Part shown: positions 24,001 to 35,229 of the stretch, piece by piece
How positions within the stretch are numbered: the stretch's first letter is position 1
How the letters are laid out: every line of letters starts with the position of its first letter
Assembly (NCBI GenBank): GCA_035578155.1
Contig: JAPWDM010000001.1
Location: 17,276,725 to 17,340,724, forward strand
Source: Brachynemurus nebulosus
Taxonomy: Eukaryota; Arthropoda; Insecta; Neuroptera; Myrmeleontidae
Direction: 5' to 3'
Length of the DNA stretch: 64,000 bases
Translations under genes and position numbers: made by a program
The notes under the pieces: generated by a model
The model's input: only the letters and a program-made list of their open reading frames with translations
Told to the model about the DNA's origin: nothing
Databases searched by the model: none

Positions 24001-27000
24001 GTATAAACAAATAATTTTGTTTAAACGTTAATTTTTTCGTTCATTATTAGAATGGAAAAATTATCAGTGGCATTGTACAAAATGCACGGAACAGTTTAAT
24101 GTTGTTGGAAGTCTAAGAAATCATTTTAAAGAAGTTCACAATTGTTCACCACAGTATCTGTGTAACGAGTGTGCTTCAGTGATGGAAAATTATAAAACAT
24201 TCAAGAAACATGTGCGAGGACATCGGAATAAATTTAAATTTAAGTATGAAAATATTTTTAAAAATATTTTACTACATCGATTTTTTTTTTTTAATAAAAT
24301 TCGTTTTTATTATTTTTAGATGTGATATATGTGGGAAGTATTTCAATATGCAGAAACATCTGGAACGGCATAAGGAAAGTCATTCATTAGAGCCGAATTA
24401 TATATGTCCTCAGTGTGGAAAACTTTTCAAAAGTGCAAGTTCTCTACAAACGCATGGTAGAGCACACTTACCGGAAGAAATTAAATATCAGTTTGATTGT
24501 GATCTTTGTCAGAAGAAATTTACAACTAAACAAAGTTTAACTTGGCATAAAAAGATACATCAAGGTAACAATATTACGAAATTTTTAATAATTTGCAAGA
24601 TATTTTAAATGCTACATTTAAATTTATATTCTCGTACACCAGTACTCGATAAATCTTAATAGCTTTAATTCCTTTGATGATTAAGACGATTCGAGTATAC
24701 TTTTATGAATAAGATAGACGCCATATGTTGTGGTGTTTTTTTTGTCTGTGGTAAAATGTCATTGTGATAACTGGCATCTTTTAATTGAAAGGAAATGTTC
24801 ATCGTTGTTCATTTAACTTTTAAGGTTCCGGTAAAAAAAATCACTAAATCCTTATGGTGTCTACACAATCAATGAAATAAGGAATAAGAAGTATGCCATC
24901 TAGTGACGTTGAATGGAACTTTAATGAAATAAGAAATAAGGAGTATGCCATCTAGTGATGTTGAATGGAACTTTAACGTAACTGGTCATAGATATAAATA
25001 TGTAGGTATTTTTTTACGTCAAAATTCGTGATTTTTTTCACTTAGTGACAAAAAAGTCATCACGAACTTTACTTTTTCATGAATTCTGATGTACAAAAAT
25101 ACCTAAATACATTTACCTATGAGCAATTAAGTTAAAGTTTCATTCAACGTCACTAGATGGCATACTCCTTATTTCTTATCCCTTATTTCTTATTTCATTA
25201 AAGTTCCATTCAACGTCACTAGATAACATACTTCTTATTCCTTATTTCTTATTCCTTATTTCACTGATTGTGTAGACAGCCTTATAGTTTCGTCACGTCT
25301 GTCTGTCTTCACATTTCTTTTTTATGCATGAAAATATGTATTATACCTGTAAAAAGCAATCAGTAAAAGCAGTTGTTTTTAATCTAAAATTTTATATCCT
25401 AAATTGTCATAGAAAGTGAGATAGTTTGAACTTAAAAAAAAATCATGTACCTCATCAAAGGGGTTAAAACCTAATTTATTTATTATTCAGGTTCTTTTTA
25501 CAGGGTGTCCACATTCTGGAAAGTCAGGGAAGGTCAGGGAAAAGTCAGGGAAGCTCTTAAGCGTCAGGGAAAATCAGGGATTTCACAAAATGTTCTGGAA
25601 AGTCAGGGAAAATAGGTGATAATATATTTCCCAATGATTGTAAATGAAGAAAAATGTTTATGTTCACAATTATGTTCACGAAAATATATCACGTAAATTA
25701 TAATAAAGACTCACGGATATTTTGATTTTCTTTGAATTAATTCAATAAGTAACATAAAATTGTATTTTAATTTTTAATTGTTTATTTGAATGTGAAAACA
25801 AACACTAGCCTTCATTTTTGTAACGTCAATTTTTTTTTACGTCAACTTCAACGCCCTCTGTACTAGTGAAAAAAATTATAATTAAAAGGAAAAATTTCTT
25901 TTATAAAATATAGATCCTAAGTTATCATATGAAAAAAATTTCCCTAAAAATAAATTTTTCACTTATTTAAAAAGAGTCTTTTTTAACTTCACTCGCTAAT
26001 TAATAGTACTTTAAATAATTTTGCAATTTGTTTTTGATAGTGTCAACTACCGCATTCGGGGCCAATACATAAATAATAATTTTGTTTAAATAGTTTTTTA
26101 TGTAGTAAATTTAGCTTTACCCAATCCCTTAATTTCAGTCTTACACGTATCTATTCGATAAATTAAAAAATTATGTAGGTATGTATGTATTAAAATTTAA
26201 ATAAAAATCGCGTGTTTGGACATTTATATTTCTAATCATTAATTGGAAACAAAAAAGTAATGGTCAGGGAAAATCGAATCTAAAGTCAGGGAAAAGTCAG
26301 GGATTTTTTTTTTATGATGGGCTGTGGACACCCTGTTTTAAAGCCTCGAATAATTTTTTTTGTAAACTAAAATTCTTAAAATTTTACTTGTAATTCAATA
26401 AGCCATTTATTGTTATTCTCTTCCTTAGCCCTTTTAGTGATTAAATAAGTTGGACTCGTTCTAAACTGAATCTAAACTGTTACAGACGTACATTTATGAT
26501 CTGTTCTGTATGTATGTGTGGTTAATATCATCTATGGAGTTGTTTTTATTAGCTATGTTTAACTTTGTTATTTTAACCATAGAGAAAGTTTTTTTGTCTC
26601 AAAATACCGGACCTTTTAGGCCGTCTGCACACGAAGCGTCTCGTCATAGACGCGTACTAGATTCGCCATACGCTTGGTGTACGCTTGCTTGCCGCTCACG
26701 TTGTTTTAAATGAACAACCGCACACGAAGACGCAGCTGCGCGTATTCGTCACAGCATACAAGCTGCAGTACGCTTAGCGTACAGCAGTGTTTGCGTCTTA
26801 GCGTACGACACTAGATAAAATGTATGTTTTATATTGCAGTTGTATATGAATTAGTATTTTTTTTTTGTATGTATTAGTACTTATTTATTTTTATAGTATA
26901 CTATGCCGTGTTGGCAACTCAAGGGATTTATTCCAATTTGCGGGTTTTTTTGAAAAAGTTCTTACTCGCACCTCTGGTGGCGAAACTGGAAGCTGTATCA

Positions 27001-29823
27001 AATATTCTGTATAAAAACTTGAAAACATCTTCTTACTTAAATTTATTTTCCTGTCATAAACCATTAATAATAATTATTTATAATATGTATTTTATTTTGA
27101 AAAATTCTTTTTAATTGTAGGATTTTTGTATAAAAAATGGAATTTTCAACTCTGTAGGATTTTGAATAAAATACGGTTGGCAACACTGAGTATGAATTTA
27201 TAACAGAACTTTTGTATAAATTTTATAACGGAATATTATTGGAATCGTATAAAGTAAGCTTTCTTCACATGTCCCTGCCACTTGTTTTCAAGGATGGACC
27301 TTTTCATGTCACAGTTTGCTACGTTTGCTACGTGGCGCTAATGGTATAGGGGGTATACTAAATAGAGTTGGGACATGTGAGCATTTTTCATCAAATAGAT
27401 GTCAAAATTAATTACCATATGATTGAGCACAAAAGCATCGTCACCAAGTTATGTGTTAACGAAGAATTAAAATTTTTTAATTTAATTAATCTTTCTAGGT
27501 TGAATTAAAGTATTTTTTAAAATATTTAATTTATTTCCAATTTATTTTAGATGAAAAATAGCGAACTATTAAACCTCATGTCTCGACTCTAATTTTATCC
27601 CCTAGTAAATCAACGCCATCTGGTATATTAGTTACAGCGACGTCAGAAAACGGCCCATTTTTTTATAATAGACTAAATGGAGAGTGACAGGGACATGTTT
27701 CTTCATCACTAAACATTGTTACAACTATTTTAACTAAATTAATTATTTTGTGTATAATAGTGAGGTTATAAGGAGGCTACAAGATGACGTTTGGAGTACG
27801 GTTGTAGTACGCTTGAAAATCGCTTCGTGTGCAAATCTTCAAGCGTACAGGAATCGTCGCTGCATGATGAATCTAGTACGCGTCTATGACGATACGCTTC
27901 GTGTACAGAAGGCCTTACTGTCAGTGACAAGTACAATAGATAAGATTACAAAAAAAGAAAGAAAATCAGATCCCAACATCAAAAAAGTGAACCCTAGGAA
28001 TTTGAAAATATAAGTTTTACTAAACTATGTTGGTAAAATTAAACCTTACTTAGAATTTTACCGTATTTCGAAAAATCTGTCATAGATGGTGGCACCTGTA
28101 CTAATGCAGGATGGCCACTTTCTGAAAAACCAAGAAAACTTAGAGAATTTAGGTAGTCAGCGAATTTTTTTTCGTCTTTAGTATTCAAATTCCTTTTCAA
28201 GTCAAAGTAATTTAGGCATTATATAAGTTGTTTTTTTCTTTTTTAACTCATCAATATATTTACATGGCATAAAGCTATTTAATTCGTTACAAGTTACGTT
28301 GTTTTTTTTTTTTTTACTTACAGTAAGTCAAGGAAATTTGACCTTGAGAAAAAACGGCGACCTTGAAATGTTAAACATTAGAATATAGTCATATTTAAAA
28401 CCCATAAATAAAAATTATCTGTCTTTGTCCAAATGAAATTTGATGTACTGCCGTGTCACACTAATCTCACGTATCTCAGAAATGATAGTATTGAGAAAAC
28501 TTGATTTGAATAAAATATCGTATTATCTTAATTACTATTTGAATTAATATACTATTTGAAGTTCAAATATACTATTTGAAAATATAAGAAATAAGGAATG
28601 TGATACAATCAAAATAAAAATTTAAAAATACAATAGATTAATTATTATATTATTATTAACAAATTAATTAATTTTATTGTCAATATATATACTAGGGATT
28701 GAGTAGAATCCTTTGAACGTTGTTACGCGAAATTGCTGTATCTAAAGATACATGATATTCGTGTAACACGGCAGTGTAGTCGTTTACACTTTCTTCAAGT
28801 TTTAATTTCATTACATTGTTTATGCTAGATGAATCGATTAAGTCCACTTTTTTAATTTTTCCAAATTCACACAGTTATGGCAATTTAAGTTTGAATTTTT
28901 TTTCCTCATGTATGCCACTGAAAGGGTTAAAAATGCAAATTCAAAATTATATCTTTGATAAATATTTCGAGTAGCTTCTCTAATTTTGTAAATAATCGAA
29001 CATTTAGTATTTCAAATCCTTTGGACATGTATTCATTTCAAGATTAATTAATAAAAAAAATTATTTTTTAGGGATTAAAGAATTTACTTGTGATCAATGT
29101 GGAAAAAGTTTTGCGCAAAAAGGAAATTTAGAAAGTCACATTTTTTCTCATACCAGTGCCACTCCATTTAGATGTAATATTTGTTCAAAGACGTAAGCCT
29201 TATAATATTAAATAGTAAAAAGAAAGAAAAATTAAAATGCGTTTGTAAATTTTAGTTTTAAAACTGGTCTACGTTTAAAGCGGCATTCAATTATTCACAA
29301 TGATGAGAAACCTCATAAATGTAAAGTTTGTGGCAATACTTTCCGTCAAAAATGGACTCTAAATCGGCATGCAAAAGTTCACACGGACGAATTACCTTTC
29401 GAATGTGAATACTGTAAAAAATGTTTCAGATTAAAATCGTTTTTAAAGGTTACTACTCTTGCTATCTAGTGAAATATTATAAATTATTTTCTAAGTATTT
29501 ATTTATTAAAATTATAGATTCATTTACGTCAGCATACTGGAGAGCGGCCATATTCGTGTTTAGAATGTAATCATCATTTCACAAATTCATCGAATTACAT
29601 AAAACATATGCGAGGACGTCATGGGAAAACGAAAACGTCCAATCAAACAAATAATGCAAATTCACTACCACAACAACAACCACACCAACCACCACCGCCC
29701 CCACCACCACAACCTGCGCCGCCGCCTATTCAACCAGATGTAAATTCTCAACCGCCACATCAAGTTCAAAATGATTTAATGGCATACAACGTACTAAATT
29801 TATATAAAAAAGAAAATTCTTAA
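15065..29823 (+). CDS. ZAD gene 1: ZAD plus ten C2H2 zinc fingers
   Basis: Predicted exons: 15065-15398, 15468-15544, 18494-18596, 24051-24243, 24320-24564, 29072-29192, 29256-29448, 29518-29823; phases join throughout to 523 aa. The ATG at 15065 is chosen because the ZAD starts at once: Cys6-x2-Cys9 and Cys50-x2-Cys53 are the four zinc ligands, with the aromatic/acidic helix between them (IYECFQL). Residues about 112-172 are an acidic linker, then a basic run (KVKRRKRV, likely nuclear localisation signal). Ten C2H2 fingers follow at about 178-457; TGERP-type linkers are limited to the last fingers. The tail is rich in Gln/Pro (PPPPPPPQPAPPP). ZAD domains mediate homodimerisation and the fingers bind DNA, so a nuclear sequence-specific regulator is likely; the target is unknown. 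Large introns (15545-18493, 18597-24050, 24565-29071) carry nested transposons. No mutation breaks the frame. Confidence 0.85.
15732..16287. mobile_element. hAT-like MITE, 556 bp, 8-bp target duplication
   Basis: Starts TAGGGTTTCCGATC and ends GATCGGAAACCCTA. Flanks TTTATAAT (15724-15731) and TTTACAAT (16288-16295) form an 8-bp duplication with one mismatch. The subterminal regions are dense in GATC/CGATTC words (AAAATCGATT, GATCGATTCGAATCG), possible transposase-binding repeats. It sits in an intron of ZAD gene 1, immediately beside the next element. Confidence 0.8.
16548..17659. mobile_element. TA-target inverted-repeat element, middle shell of a nest
   Basis: Left end CAGTATTTATTCTCAAATGG, right end CCATTTGAGAATAAGTACTG, flanked by TA at 16546-16547 and 17660-17661. 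TA target and CAGT ends fit Tc1/mariner-pogo type mobilisation. It is interrupted by the hAT-like element 16856-17556, leaving about 400 bp of its own. Confidence 0.75.
16856..17556. mobile_element. hAT-like MITE, 701 bp, inner shell of a nest
   Basis: Ends CAGGGCTGGGAAAAATGG and AGTTTCCAGCCCTG; 8-bp duplication ATATTTCC (16848-16855) / GTATTTCC (17557-17564), one mismatch. Both subterminal regions consist of many ATTTAAAATA(G/C)AAAATGG repeats in direct and inverted orientation, probably transposase-binding motifs. No ORF. Confidence 0.8.
19291..19366 (+). repeat. tRNA-like sequence (A/B box), left arm
   Basis: TGCTCAGCGGTAGAGCG resembles a tRNA D-arm/A box, and TACCGGGATCAAATCCCGGTA is a perfect 7-bp T-arm stem with a B-box-like loop. 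The acceptor stem does not pair (GTAGCTG against ACAAAT) and no anticodon arm forms, so it is a tRNA-derived repeat or pseudogene, not a working tRNA. Confidence 0.6.
19679..19892. mobile_element. ~210-bp palindromic MITE
   Basis: Arms of about 100 bp: AGCTACTGGCCTCTTTGCGATGG... pairs with ...GCAAATCGGCCAGCAGCTC, and ACACGCGTTAAATT pairs with AATTTAACGCGTGT. Centre near 19790. Unassigned. Confidence 0.6.
20453..20836. mobile_element. TA-target MITE family, copy 1 (CTGCCGTGTCACAC ends)
   Basis: Terminal inverted repeats CTGCCGTGTCACACGAA / TTCGTGTGACACGGCAG between TA dinucleotides. A second copy (28448-28776) has the same ends and subterminal sequence (CTCACGTATCTCAGAAATGAT) but a shorter centre. 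The right TA (20837-20838) is also the left TA of the next element. Confidence 0.75.
20839..21326. mobile_element. Tigger-like MITE, copy 1 (CAGTTGATCC/GGTTCAGCTG ends)
   Basis: Starts CAGTTGATCCTTTTTTTATACGG and ends CCGCATAAAAAAAGGTTCAGCTG, flanked by TA. The interior repeats (A/T)CGCA(C/T)AAAAAA many times in both subterminal regions. Copy 2 is at 40199-40803. Confidence 0.7.
21462..21535 (-). repeat. tRNA-like sequence (A/B box), right arm, inverted
   Basis: On the minus strand: GTAGCTCAGCAGTAGAGCG (A box, closer to the tRNA consensus than the left copy) and the same T-arm stem. Faces the copy at 19291-19366. Confidence 0.6.
21727..22129. mobile_element. ~400-bp MITE (AATCACAGAAGAG ends)
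   Basis: Left AATCACAGAAGAGTAGAAGC and right complement (GCTCTTCTGTGATT) are inverted repeats of about 20 bp with only one or two mismatches. Interior is GC-neutral with 'catacgtacgcctcg' words. No coding potential. Confidence 0.6.
22130..24050. other. Remainder of a ZAD gene 1 intron
   Basis: AT-rich sequence without a recognised gene or bounded element. A (GT)n run of about 25 bp lies at 23411-23435. Short open frames here have low-complexity K/I/F/Y composition. Confidence 0.5.
24856..25281. mobile_element. ~425-bp foldback MITE with internal direct repeat
   Basis: Termini GGTGTCTACACAATCA... / ...TGATTGTGTAGACAGCC. Each arm holds two direct copies of ATGCCATCTAGTGA(C/T)GTTGAATGG(A)AC, giving four occurrences in all (two per orientation). 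TTAT flanks both ends. Lies between ZAD gene 1 exons 5 and 6. Confidence 0.7.
25501..26335. mobile_element. 835-bp non-autonomous element, CAGGGTGTCCACA ends
   Basis: Perfect 13-bp termini CAGGGTGTCCACA / TGTGGACACCCTG; the subterminal regions are arrays of GTCAGGGAAAA (six or more copies at the left, three at the right). TTTTA flanks both sides. The CAGGG end suggests a hAT-like element, but a clean 8-bp duplication is not visible. Confidence 0.7.
26619..27914. mobile_element. PIF/Harbinger-like element, 1.3 kb, TTA duplication
   Basis: Left GGCCGTCTGCACACGAAGCG and right complement CGCTTCGTGTACAGAAGGCC, with about 55 bp of inverted similarity (including TAGACGCGTACTAGATTC). TTA flanks both ends (26616-26618, 27915-27917), the PIF/Harbinger 3-bp signature. 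No transposase. A diverged copy of the 310-bp MITE of 11082-11713 lies inside at about 27348-27604. Confidence 0.75.
27348..27604. mobile_element. Diverged, shortened copy of the 310-bp MITE
   Basis: Reads ACTAAATAGAGTTGGGACATG ... AATTAATTACCATATG ... AATTTAATTAATCTTTCTAGG ... CATGTCTCGACTCTAA, matching the family at 11082-11713 and 43701-44408 in the same order but with eroded ends. Nested in the Harbinger-like element. Confidence 0.55.
28448..28776. mobile_element. TA-target MITE family, copy 2 (CTGCCGTGTCACAC ends)
   Basis: Same termini as 20453-20836, flanked by TA at 28446-28447 and 28777-28778. About 55 bp shorter owing to an internal deletion after 'ataaaatatcg'. Confidence 0.75.
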
Positions 29824-30228
29824 GAATTATATTTAAAAATCGAATGCATCGCTCCTTTTATTATAGTTTTTTATAATTTTATTTATTTTAATGAAAACTG
29901 AGCCAAGCAATAAGTTCAGTTAAAATTGTAAATAACGTATTTGTATTTACTAATTTTAATTAAAAACGTTCAGTAAAATTATTTGTGGGTTGTCATTTAT
30001 TTTTACCACAATTATCTTAATTAAAATAAAAATTTGTACTTCAATATATAAGAAAAATTAAATGGATAGTTCTTTTGAAGTATAACGTATTTCACTTCTT
30101 TAATTTATTGTATTTTCAAGATTTATTTTTGAGAAAAAATCTTATTTATTCTTTAGTTGTTTAATTCGAACCAAAATTAATGATAGTATCGATCGACATA
30201 AATTTTAAGTTCGTGTTCTGCCCAATAA

Positions 30229-30905
30229 TTTTTAACTTCCCATAGGAAGTTATTGTAATGAGTCCGATTTTACGAATCGCTAATTTTGACATATCTCCAC
30301 GTTTCAAGGTCACTAGAATCCGAATCCATCGTTTTTAGCGTGATGTCTGTGCGTGCGTTCGTTAGTTCGTTCGTTCGTGAATTTTTTTTCGTTTCGCATA
30401 TCTCGAGAACAAATGACGATATCAACTCCGGACTAATTTCATTAGATGCGTAATCAAAAAATGAAGACCGGATAAAGTTTTCAACAAATTCGGATTAGCG
30501 GTTTGTTTTTTGTGGTAAAAAAACAAAATTAACTTTATTAAGATAATATACATTATATGGATTTTTTACCATAACATTATTATATAATGGCCTAAGAACC
30601 TTCCTTGATGTTAAAAACGCCAGTATATTATTATGAAATTAAAAAAAAAAAAAAAAAAAAACGAAATAAGGAACTGTTTTTGAAATATATTTTGTCTCCC
30701 ATATCTTGAGAACAAATGATGTTATCATTTGTTTGATAAGGGTGGAGCCCCCACCCTTAGGTACAGAAGGCGAAACCCCCGGTATGGTGCAAGGGGCAAA
30801 GCCTTTATCGGGGGTCCAGGAGAGAAGTTGCCCGAAATGGAAAAAGAATTATTTATGTACAGTAGTCTCTAATCTTTAAGGACACTCAATGGGAAGTTTA
30901 CAGTG
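30229..30905. repeat. Decayed repeat with AACTTCCCAT...ATGGGAAGTT ends
   Basis: Begins TTTAACTTCCCATAGGAAGTT (itself a small palindrome) and ends CACTCAATGGGAAGTTTACAG. The interior has CATATCTCGAGAACAAATGA and a near repeat CATATCTTGAGAACAAATGA about 290 bp later, plus a GC-rich patch (30742-30830). No ORF. Confidence 0.45.
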
Positions 30906-31161
30906 TGGGTAGACCTGTCCCCGAAATTTTTTTTTAGGGATTGTTAAGTAGGAAAAGTATACTCTTGTCTTGAAAAGTTTGGTTTTGTAACTTTCAGCTC
31001 CATATTATACAAATACATTCTAATTTATTATTCATAATAACACTGTAAATCACGTAATTTTACGCATAATTTACGTAAAAATTTTATAAAATGTTATTAA
31101 AACTCAATTGTTGTGAAAATTGTCATACATTAGCAACTCGTCACTAAGGAATCTTATCATT

Positions 31162-32143
31162 GGGTCTATTCGCGTTGGGGCTTTCATCGCTTCCTTAGGC
31201 ATCACTTCGGATCGACGCAGCATTCATGTTCTCGTTGCATAAACTTTGCTCCCATGGATACGCTCTATAGTTGTTCGCGTAACATAAAAGTCATACAAAT
31301 TTTTTTTTGTTGATATATTTGTTGACAATCTCTTAAAATGACTGCAATTTTTAACATAATGAAAAAAATTGTATATTTGAATTATTTTATTAACGTGGTA
31401 TAACTACAAAAATTATTAAATAGTTATTTTAGATACGTATGTGTAAAGAGAGGTATTCTAGTAGGCTTAAATTGGGGTACGAATCTAAGGGACTGACGCA
31501 TACACAACGAGATCGAGTGCGCTGTATAACTCCACTCGCCTGACGGCTCGTGGGGGTAAGCGCACGAGATCTCGTTGTGTATGCGTCAGTCCCTTTAGCG
31601 AGTGTCACAATTTCACCCTACTAGATACCTCACTTTACGCATACGTATCGAACATAATTTTTTATAACGACGGCTTCTAAAGTTTAATAGAGAAAAAAAA
31701 ATTAATTATTTTTAAGCAATTTTAAAAAATAGTAGGGTTAATTTTATTTTATAATAAGATTATATGAAAGAAAATTTATTTTATTAATTTGTAGATCGTT
31801 TTTGTTTTTATTATTCCATGTTTAATTTGAATATGATTATCATTGACAAATGAATATCATTATTTTCTCGCACAGCTAGCTACTTTTACGCACGGTACTG
31901 TACTTCCGCGCACTACACAACGCTCGAATATTGAACTTTAGAAGCGGGTGTTATAAAAAAACATAAACAATTTGAAAGGTTTTAAATTTTTTTAAGTTAT
32001 GTGTCAACGGGAGCCATATTGCGTTAGTCATTTCAAAATATTTTTAAACGTAGTCCTAGTGACCACCGGAATCAATGGTTACGAGTACGCGAACACAAAG
32101 TAGCGTCGTTCCTCGCTACAGTAGCGACAGCGCGAATGCACCC
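31162..32143. mobile_element. Harbinger-like element, 982 bp
   Basis: Ends GGGTCTATTCGCG and CGCGAATGCACCC; ATT on both flanks (31159-31161, 32144-32146) as a 3-bp duplication. Interrupted by the MITE at 31436-31645. Confidence 0.65.
31436..31645. mobile_element. 210-bp palindromic MITE nested in the Harbinger-like element
   Basis: Ends CGTATGTGTAAAGAG... and ...CTCACTTTACGCATACG, TA on both sides, and a strong internal stem AGGGACTGACGCATACACAA paired with TTGTGTATGCGTCAGTCCCT. Almost the whole unit folds on itself. Confidence 0.75.
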
Positions 32144-32335
32144 ATTGCCAATTCCAGTTCACATGATACGCATATTGAACTTTGATATCACTCAAGTGGC
32201 GATCATTCAAAAATATTATAAATTAGAGCACAGAGAAAATAATTATTTAGATGGAAATATCGTAAATAATTTCTGTAATAACATATTTTGCCGTGTAAGA
32301 AGAAAATGTATTACTACATCTCAGTACCCCAAGTA

Positions 32336-33984
32336 CAGTAGAACCTGTTTAAGTTGGACACCCGCGATGCAATCAAAAACTGTCCAACATAAACAGGTGT
32401 CCAACATATGCAAAATACCAAAATCATCTACGCTTAGTAATTTTAAGGTTAACACTAATTTAGAATATAATGCAAAATTAATTATTTTTAAAGTAATACA
32501 TATACACACATCTACGTATCAATATTTATTGAAATAAACTATCGAATAACAATCGTAATACATACATATTATAGATATTTAAACATTATCTTTCGTAAAA
32601 AAAATCACTTATCTTAGTTTGTTTGGATACAATTTTTAGGAAAATTTTGCTTTCTAATTTGCTTTGAATTTTGAATAAATCTTCTAACAGTTCGCATGGG
32701 TTTTCAGTTAAATACTTAATGGCGGTATTTATACCGTTCAAAGCTTCTTCAGGAGTTGTTGGTTTCTCCGCTACTTTCTCGCACTCGTCACTAGATTCTT
32801 CGATTTCTTGTTCCTCGTCTAGTTGTAAAACATGTTGAAGAACATCTTGATGTGTATTGAAGACATGATCGTGTACCTCCAAGTAGGCATCGGCGGTGAT
32901 CATTTCTTCAGCAGTCTGTAATTGATTTTGAAACTCTGGAGGTAATAATTTAATTGCATCGCGAAGTTCTGAATCAGGGTCTTCATTATGATCCCCTTCA
33001 TTTGCTTTTGGAATACTAAAACCAGCTCGTCTAAAACACTTAACAATTGTTTCCGTAGATACAGCTTGCCATGCTTCGCTGATCCATCGAATTGCATCCA
33101 AAACCGTGACTGAGTTGATAAATTCCTTGTGGTTATTAAAAATTTCAGATTTAGCAACTAAACACATAAGCAAACTTTTGCGGTAATAAGCTTTCATTGT
33201 TCGAATCACGCCTTGATCTAGTGGCTGAATTTCCGATGTTAGATTTGGCGGTAAATAAACAAGTTTAACATTCTCGAACGATTTCATAATCTTATGACTT
33301 ATAACATTATCTAGTATGATCACAATTTTTCTAGCAGCCTTACGCATTTGCCTGTCAATATCTGACAACCAACTTTCAAAAATATCAGTCGTCATCCATG
33401 CCCTTTTATTGTGTCGCCAAATAACGGGAAGCTCCTTACATCTCATTTGTTTAAAAGCTCGAGGACGTGCTGATTTCCCAATTACTAACGGCGTTAACTT
33501 TTCTCCGACTGAACTCGTACATAATAGAACAGTTAACTGTTCTTTAGACAATTTACCACCTTTGCATGGATCACCTTGTGCAACATAACTTTTTTTGTCT
33601 AATAAACGCCAAAAAAGACCAGTTTCGTCTGCATTAAACCGATCTTCTGGCGCATAATCTTGCAACAGATTTTCCAGTTTTCTTTTCCACTCTTCCGCCT
33701 CTTCTAAGTAAAAATTCAATTATTATAACTGTCATAACATAACTAACACGTGTTTCGGTCACGTGTAAAATACATGAATGTCCAACGTAAACAGGTCAAA
33801 ATATCAAAAATCATTTTAAAAAACTGTCTAAATTAGACAGGTTTCCAACATATAGAGGTGTCCAACTTATAAGTATTAATTAATATGCATTTAAAACAAT
33901 GTAATTTCGCCAGGCCAATTGAAAAGTGTCCAACTTGAGCAGGTGTCCAGTATACAGAGGTGTCTAACTTGGCAGGTTTCACTG
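32336..33984 (-). mobile_element. Tigger/pogo-class DNA transposon, 1.65 kb
   Basis: Termini CAGTAGAACCTGTTTAAG and the imperfect complement CTTGGCAGGTTTCACTG, flanked by TA (32334-32335, 33985-33986). Subterminal repeats of GTGTCCAAC(A/T)TA recur at both ends (e.g. 32397, 33859). It contains one long minus-strand transposase ORF. At 1.65 kb it is shorter than usual for an autonomous Tigger, in line with loss of the N-terminal coding part. Confidence 0.85.
32586..33719 (-). pseudogene. Tigger/pogo-class transposase, DDE domain, N-terminus missing
   Basis: 377-codon frame, uninterrupted but opening at a stop (33720-33722) with TTG, not ATG. It begins inside the family's DDE_1 domain: Asp31 in FNADETGLFW, Asp137 in IILDN and Asp168 in QPLDQG form the catalytic triad (DD30D spacing). 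GGKLSKEQLTVLLC and LVIGKS are further family signatures. The paired helix-turn-helix (CENP-B/psq type) DNA-binding half that should precede it is absent; the upstream 265 bp to the element end are non-coding. The C-terminus ends QTKISDFF (367-374), a PCNA-interacting (PIP-box) consensus, a feature known in pogo transposase. A catalytic core this intact suggests recent activity or a lost/spliced 5' exon, but alone it should not bind its ends. Confidence 0.8.
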
Positions 33985-34009
33985 TATAAAAAGAAAAATT
34001 TCTCATTAA

Positions 34010-34476
34010 CACTTTCAGTCGCATGGCTTCGGCATCCGAAACCAAACAAAACATCCGCAGAGGCCGACCGCGATCAATATTTAGAATAATAAACAAAACA
34101 CTTAAAAATATCTATAAAAAAGATTTTATATTATTCTAATAAAAATAATTTATTACAACGTACCGGATACTTTTCATTTTTTGTACATATAAATATACAT
34201 AATATGTTTTATCATCAAAATATCTAGGCTTCATCTTTTATTTACAATAATATTTTTATCTACATATGTATGTATGTGTGTGTTGTATGCTTGTATGTAT
34301 ATGTGTATTTTATCAAAATAATAACTATGTACTCATCTTTTGACCTGCATAACACGTACATGTTGAATCATTTAGTATTCTGTGGAATCATTTTATGTAT
34401 AATTACATAAAATTTGTTTAAAAATATTGTTGGCTTCCGGGGAAGTTTACTGTGAAAGTGCTTGGGACTCATAGTG
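34010..34476. mobile_element. piggyBac-like MITE family B, copy 1
   Basis: TTAA at both borders (34006-34009, 34477-34480). Ends CACTTTCAGTCGCATGG and GGGACTCATAGTG. Conserved blocks GGCTTCGGCATCCGAAACC and GGCTTCCGGGGAAGTTTAC are shared with copies at 41109-41517 and 45459-46128. Confidence 0.75.
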
Positions 34477-35229
34477 TTAATCTTAATTTGTATTTTACAT
34501 TTATAGGCTATTGACTATGTAGTTGAATAAGGAACTAATTCGTAGCAGGTGTTTTATTGTTTCATATGTTTAGTTGTACCTCAGAGATGATAAATTCACA
34601 AAGTGCTATTAAATTTAGGCGTGCGTTTTTACGAACGGCGTAAACGTATCGACGCTTACGTTTTTTAACTATAACTCAAAAACTATGCATTTTTCGTAAA
34701 TACACATGATATGATTTTTTGTAGAGAATTAAATTTCCTATCGAAATGGCACTTTATGAACTCAAAAAACTTTTTCTCAACAAAATAAGTCAAAAAAACT
34801 ATTTAAAAGAAAGCTCAGATTTTTTCAATTTTTCTTTTTTTTTTTAAATTTTTGAGTAGTACTTTTTTCTGAGTGAATTTAGGTATAGCGATTAGTTCAC
34901 AAAAAAGAAAACTGATGTAATTCCCGTCAGAATGGTGACCGATAATAATATTTTCGATAAAAACCGGCTGAGATACAGTCGTTCAAAGTTACCTACTTTT
35001 TTACAATTTTATTAATTTTTAGTTATAGTATAGTAACTTAAGTTATTTGTAACTTTTACACGCAAAAATTATTTTTATTCAGTGCAAAAATTATTTCTGC
35101 TTTAAAAATTTTGATATTCATATGATCTTAGGTATAAAAAAAAAAAAAAAAACTTTAATATTGTACTAATTTATAGTTCTAATTTTTTTTAAAAATTACA
35201 TGTATCTATTATATTTCTCCCATAATGTT

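Noticed and set aside
26510..26713. 67-codon frame crossing 26619
   Set aside because: Its second half is the terminal inverted repeat of the Harbinger-like element (mirrored at 27840-27914), so it is not a conserved protein.
34050..34085. AT-hook-like RRGRPRS reading upstream of the ZAD-less array
   Set aside because: It lies inside the piggyBac-like MITE 34010-34476, and the same bases recur in the copies at 41109 and 45459, so it is repeat sequence, not a missing linker exon.
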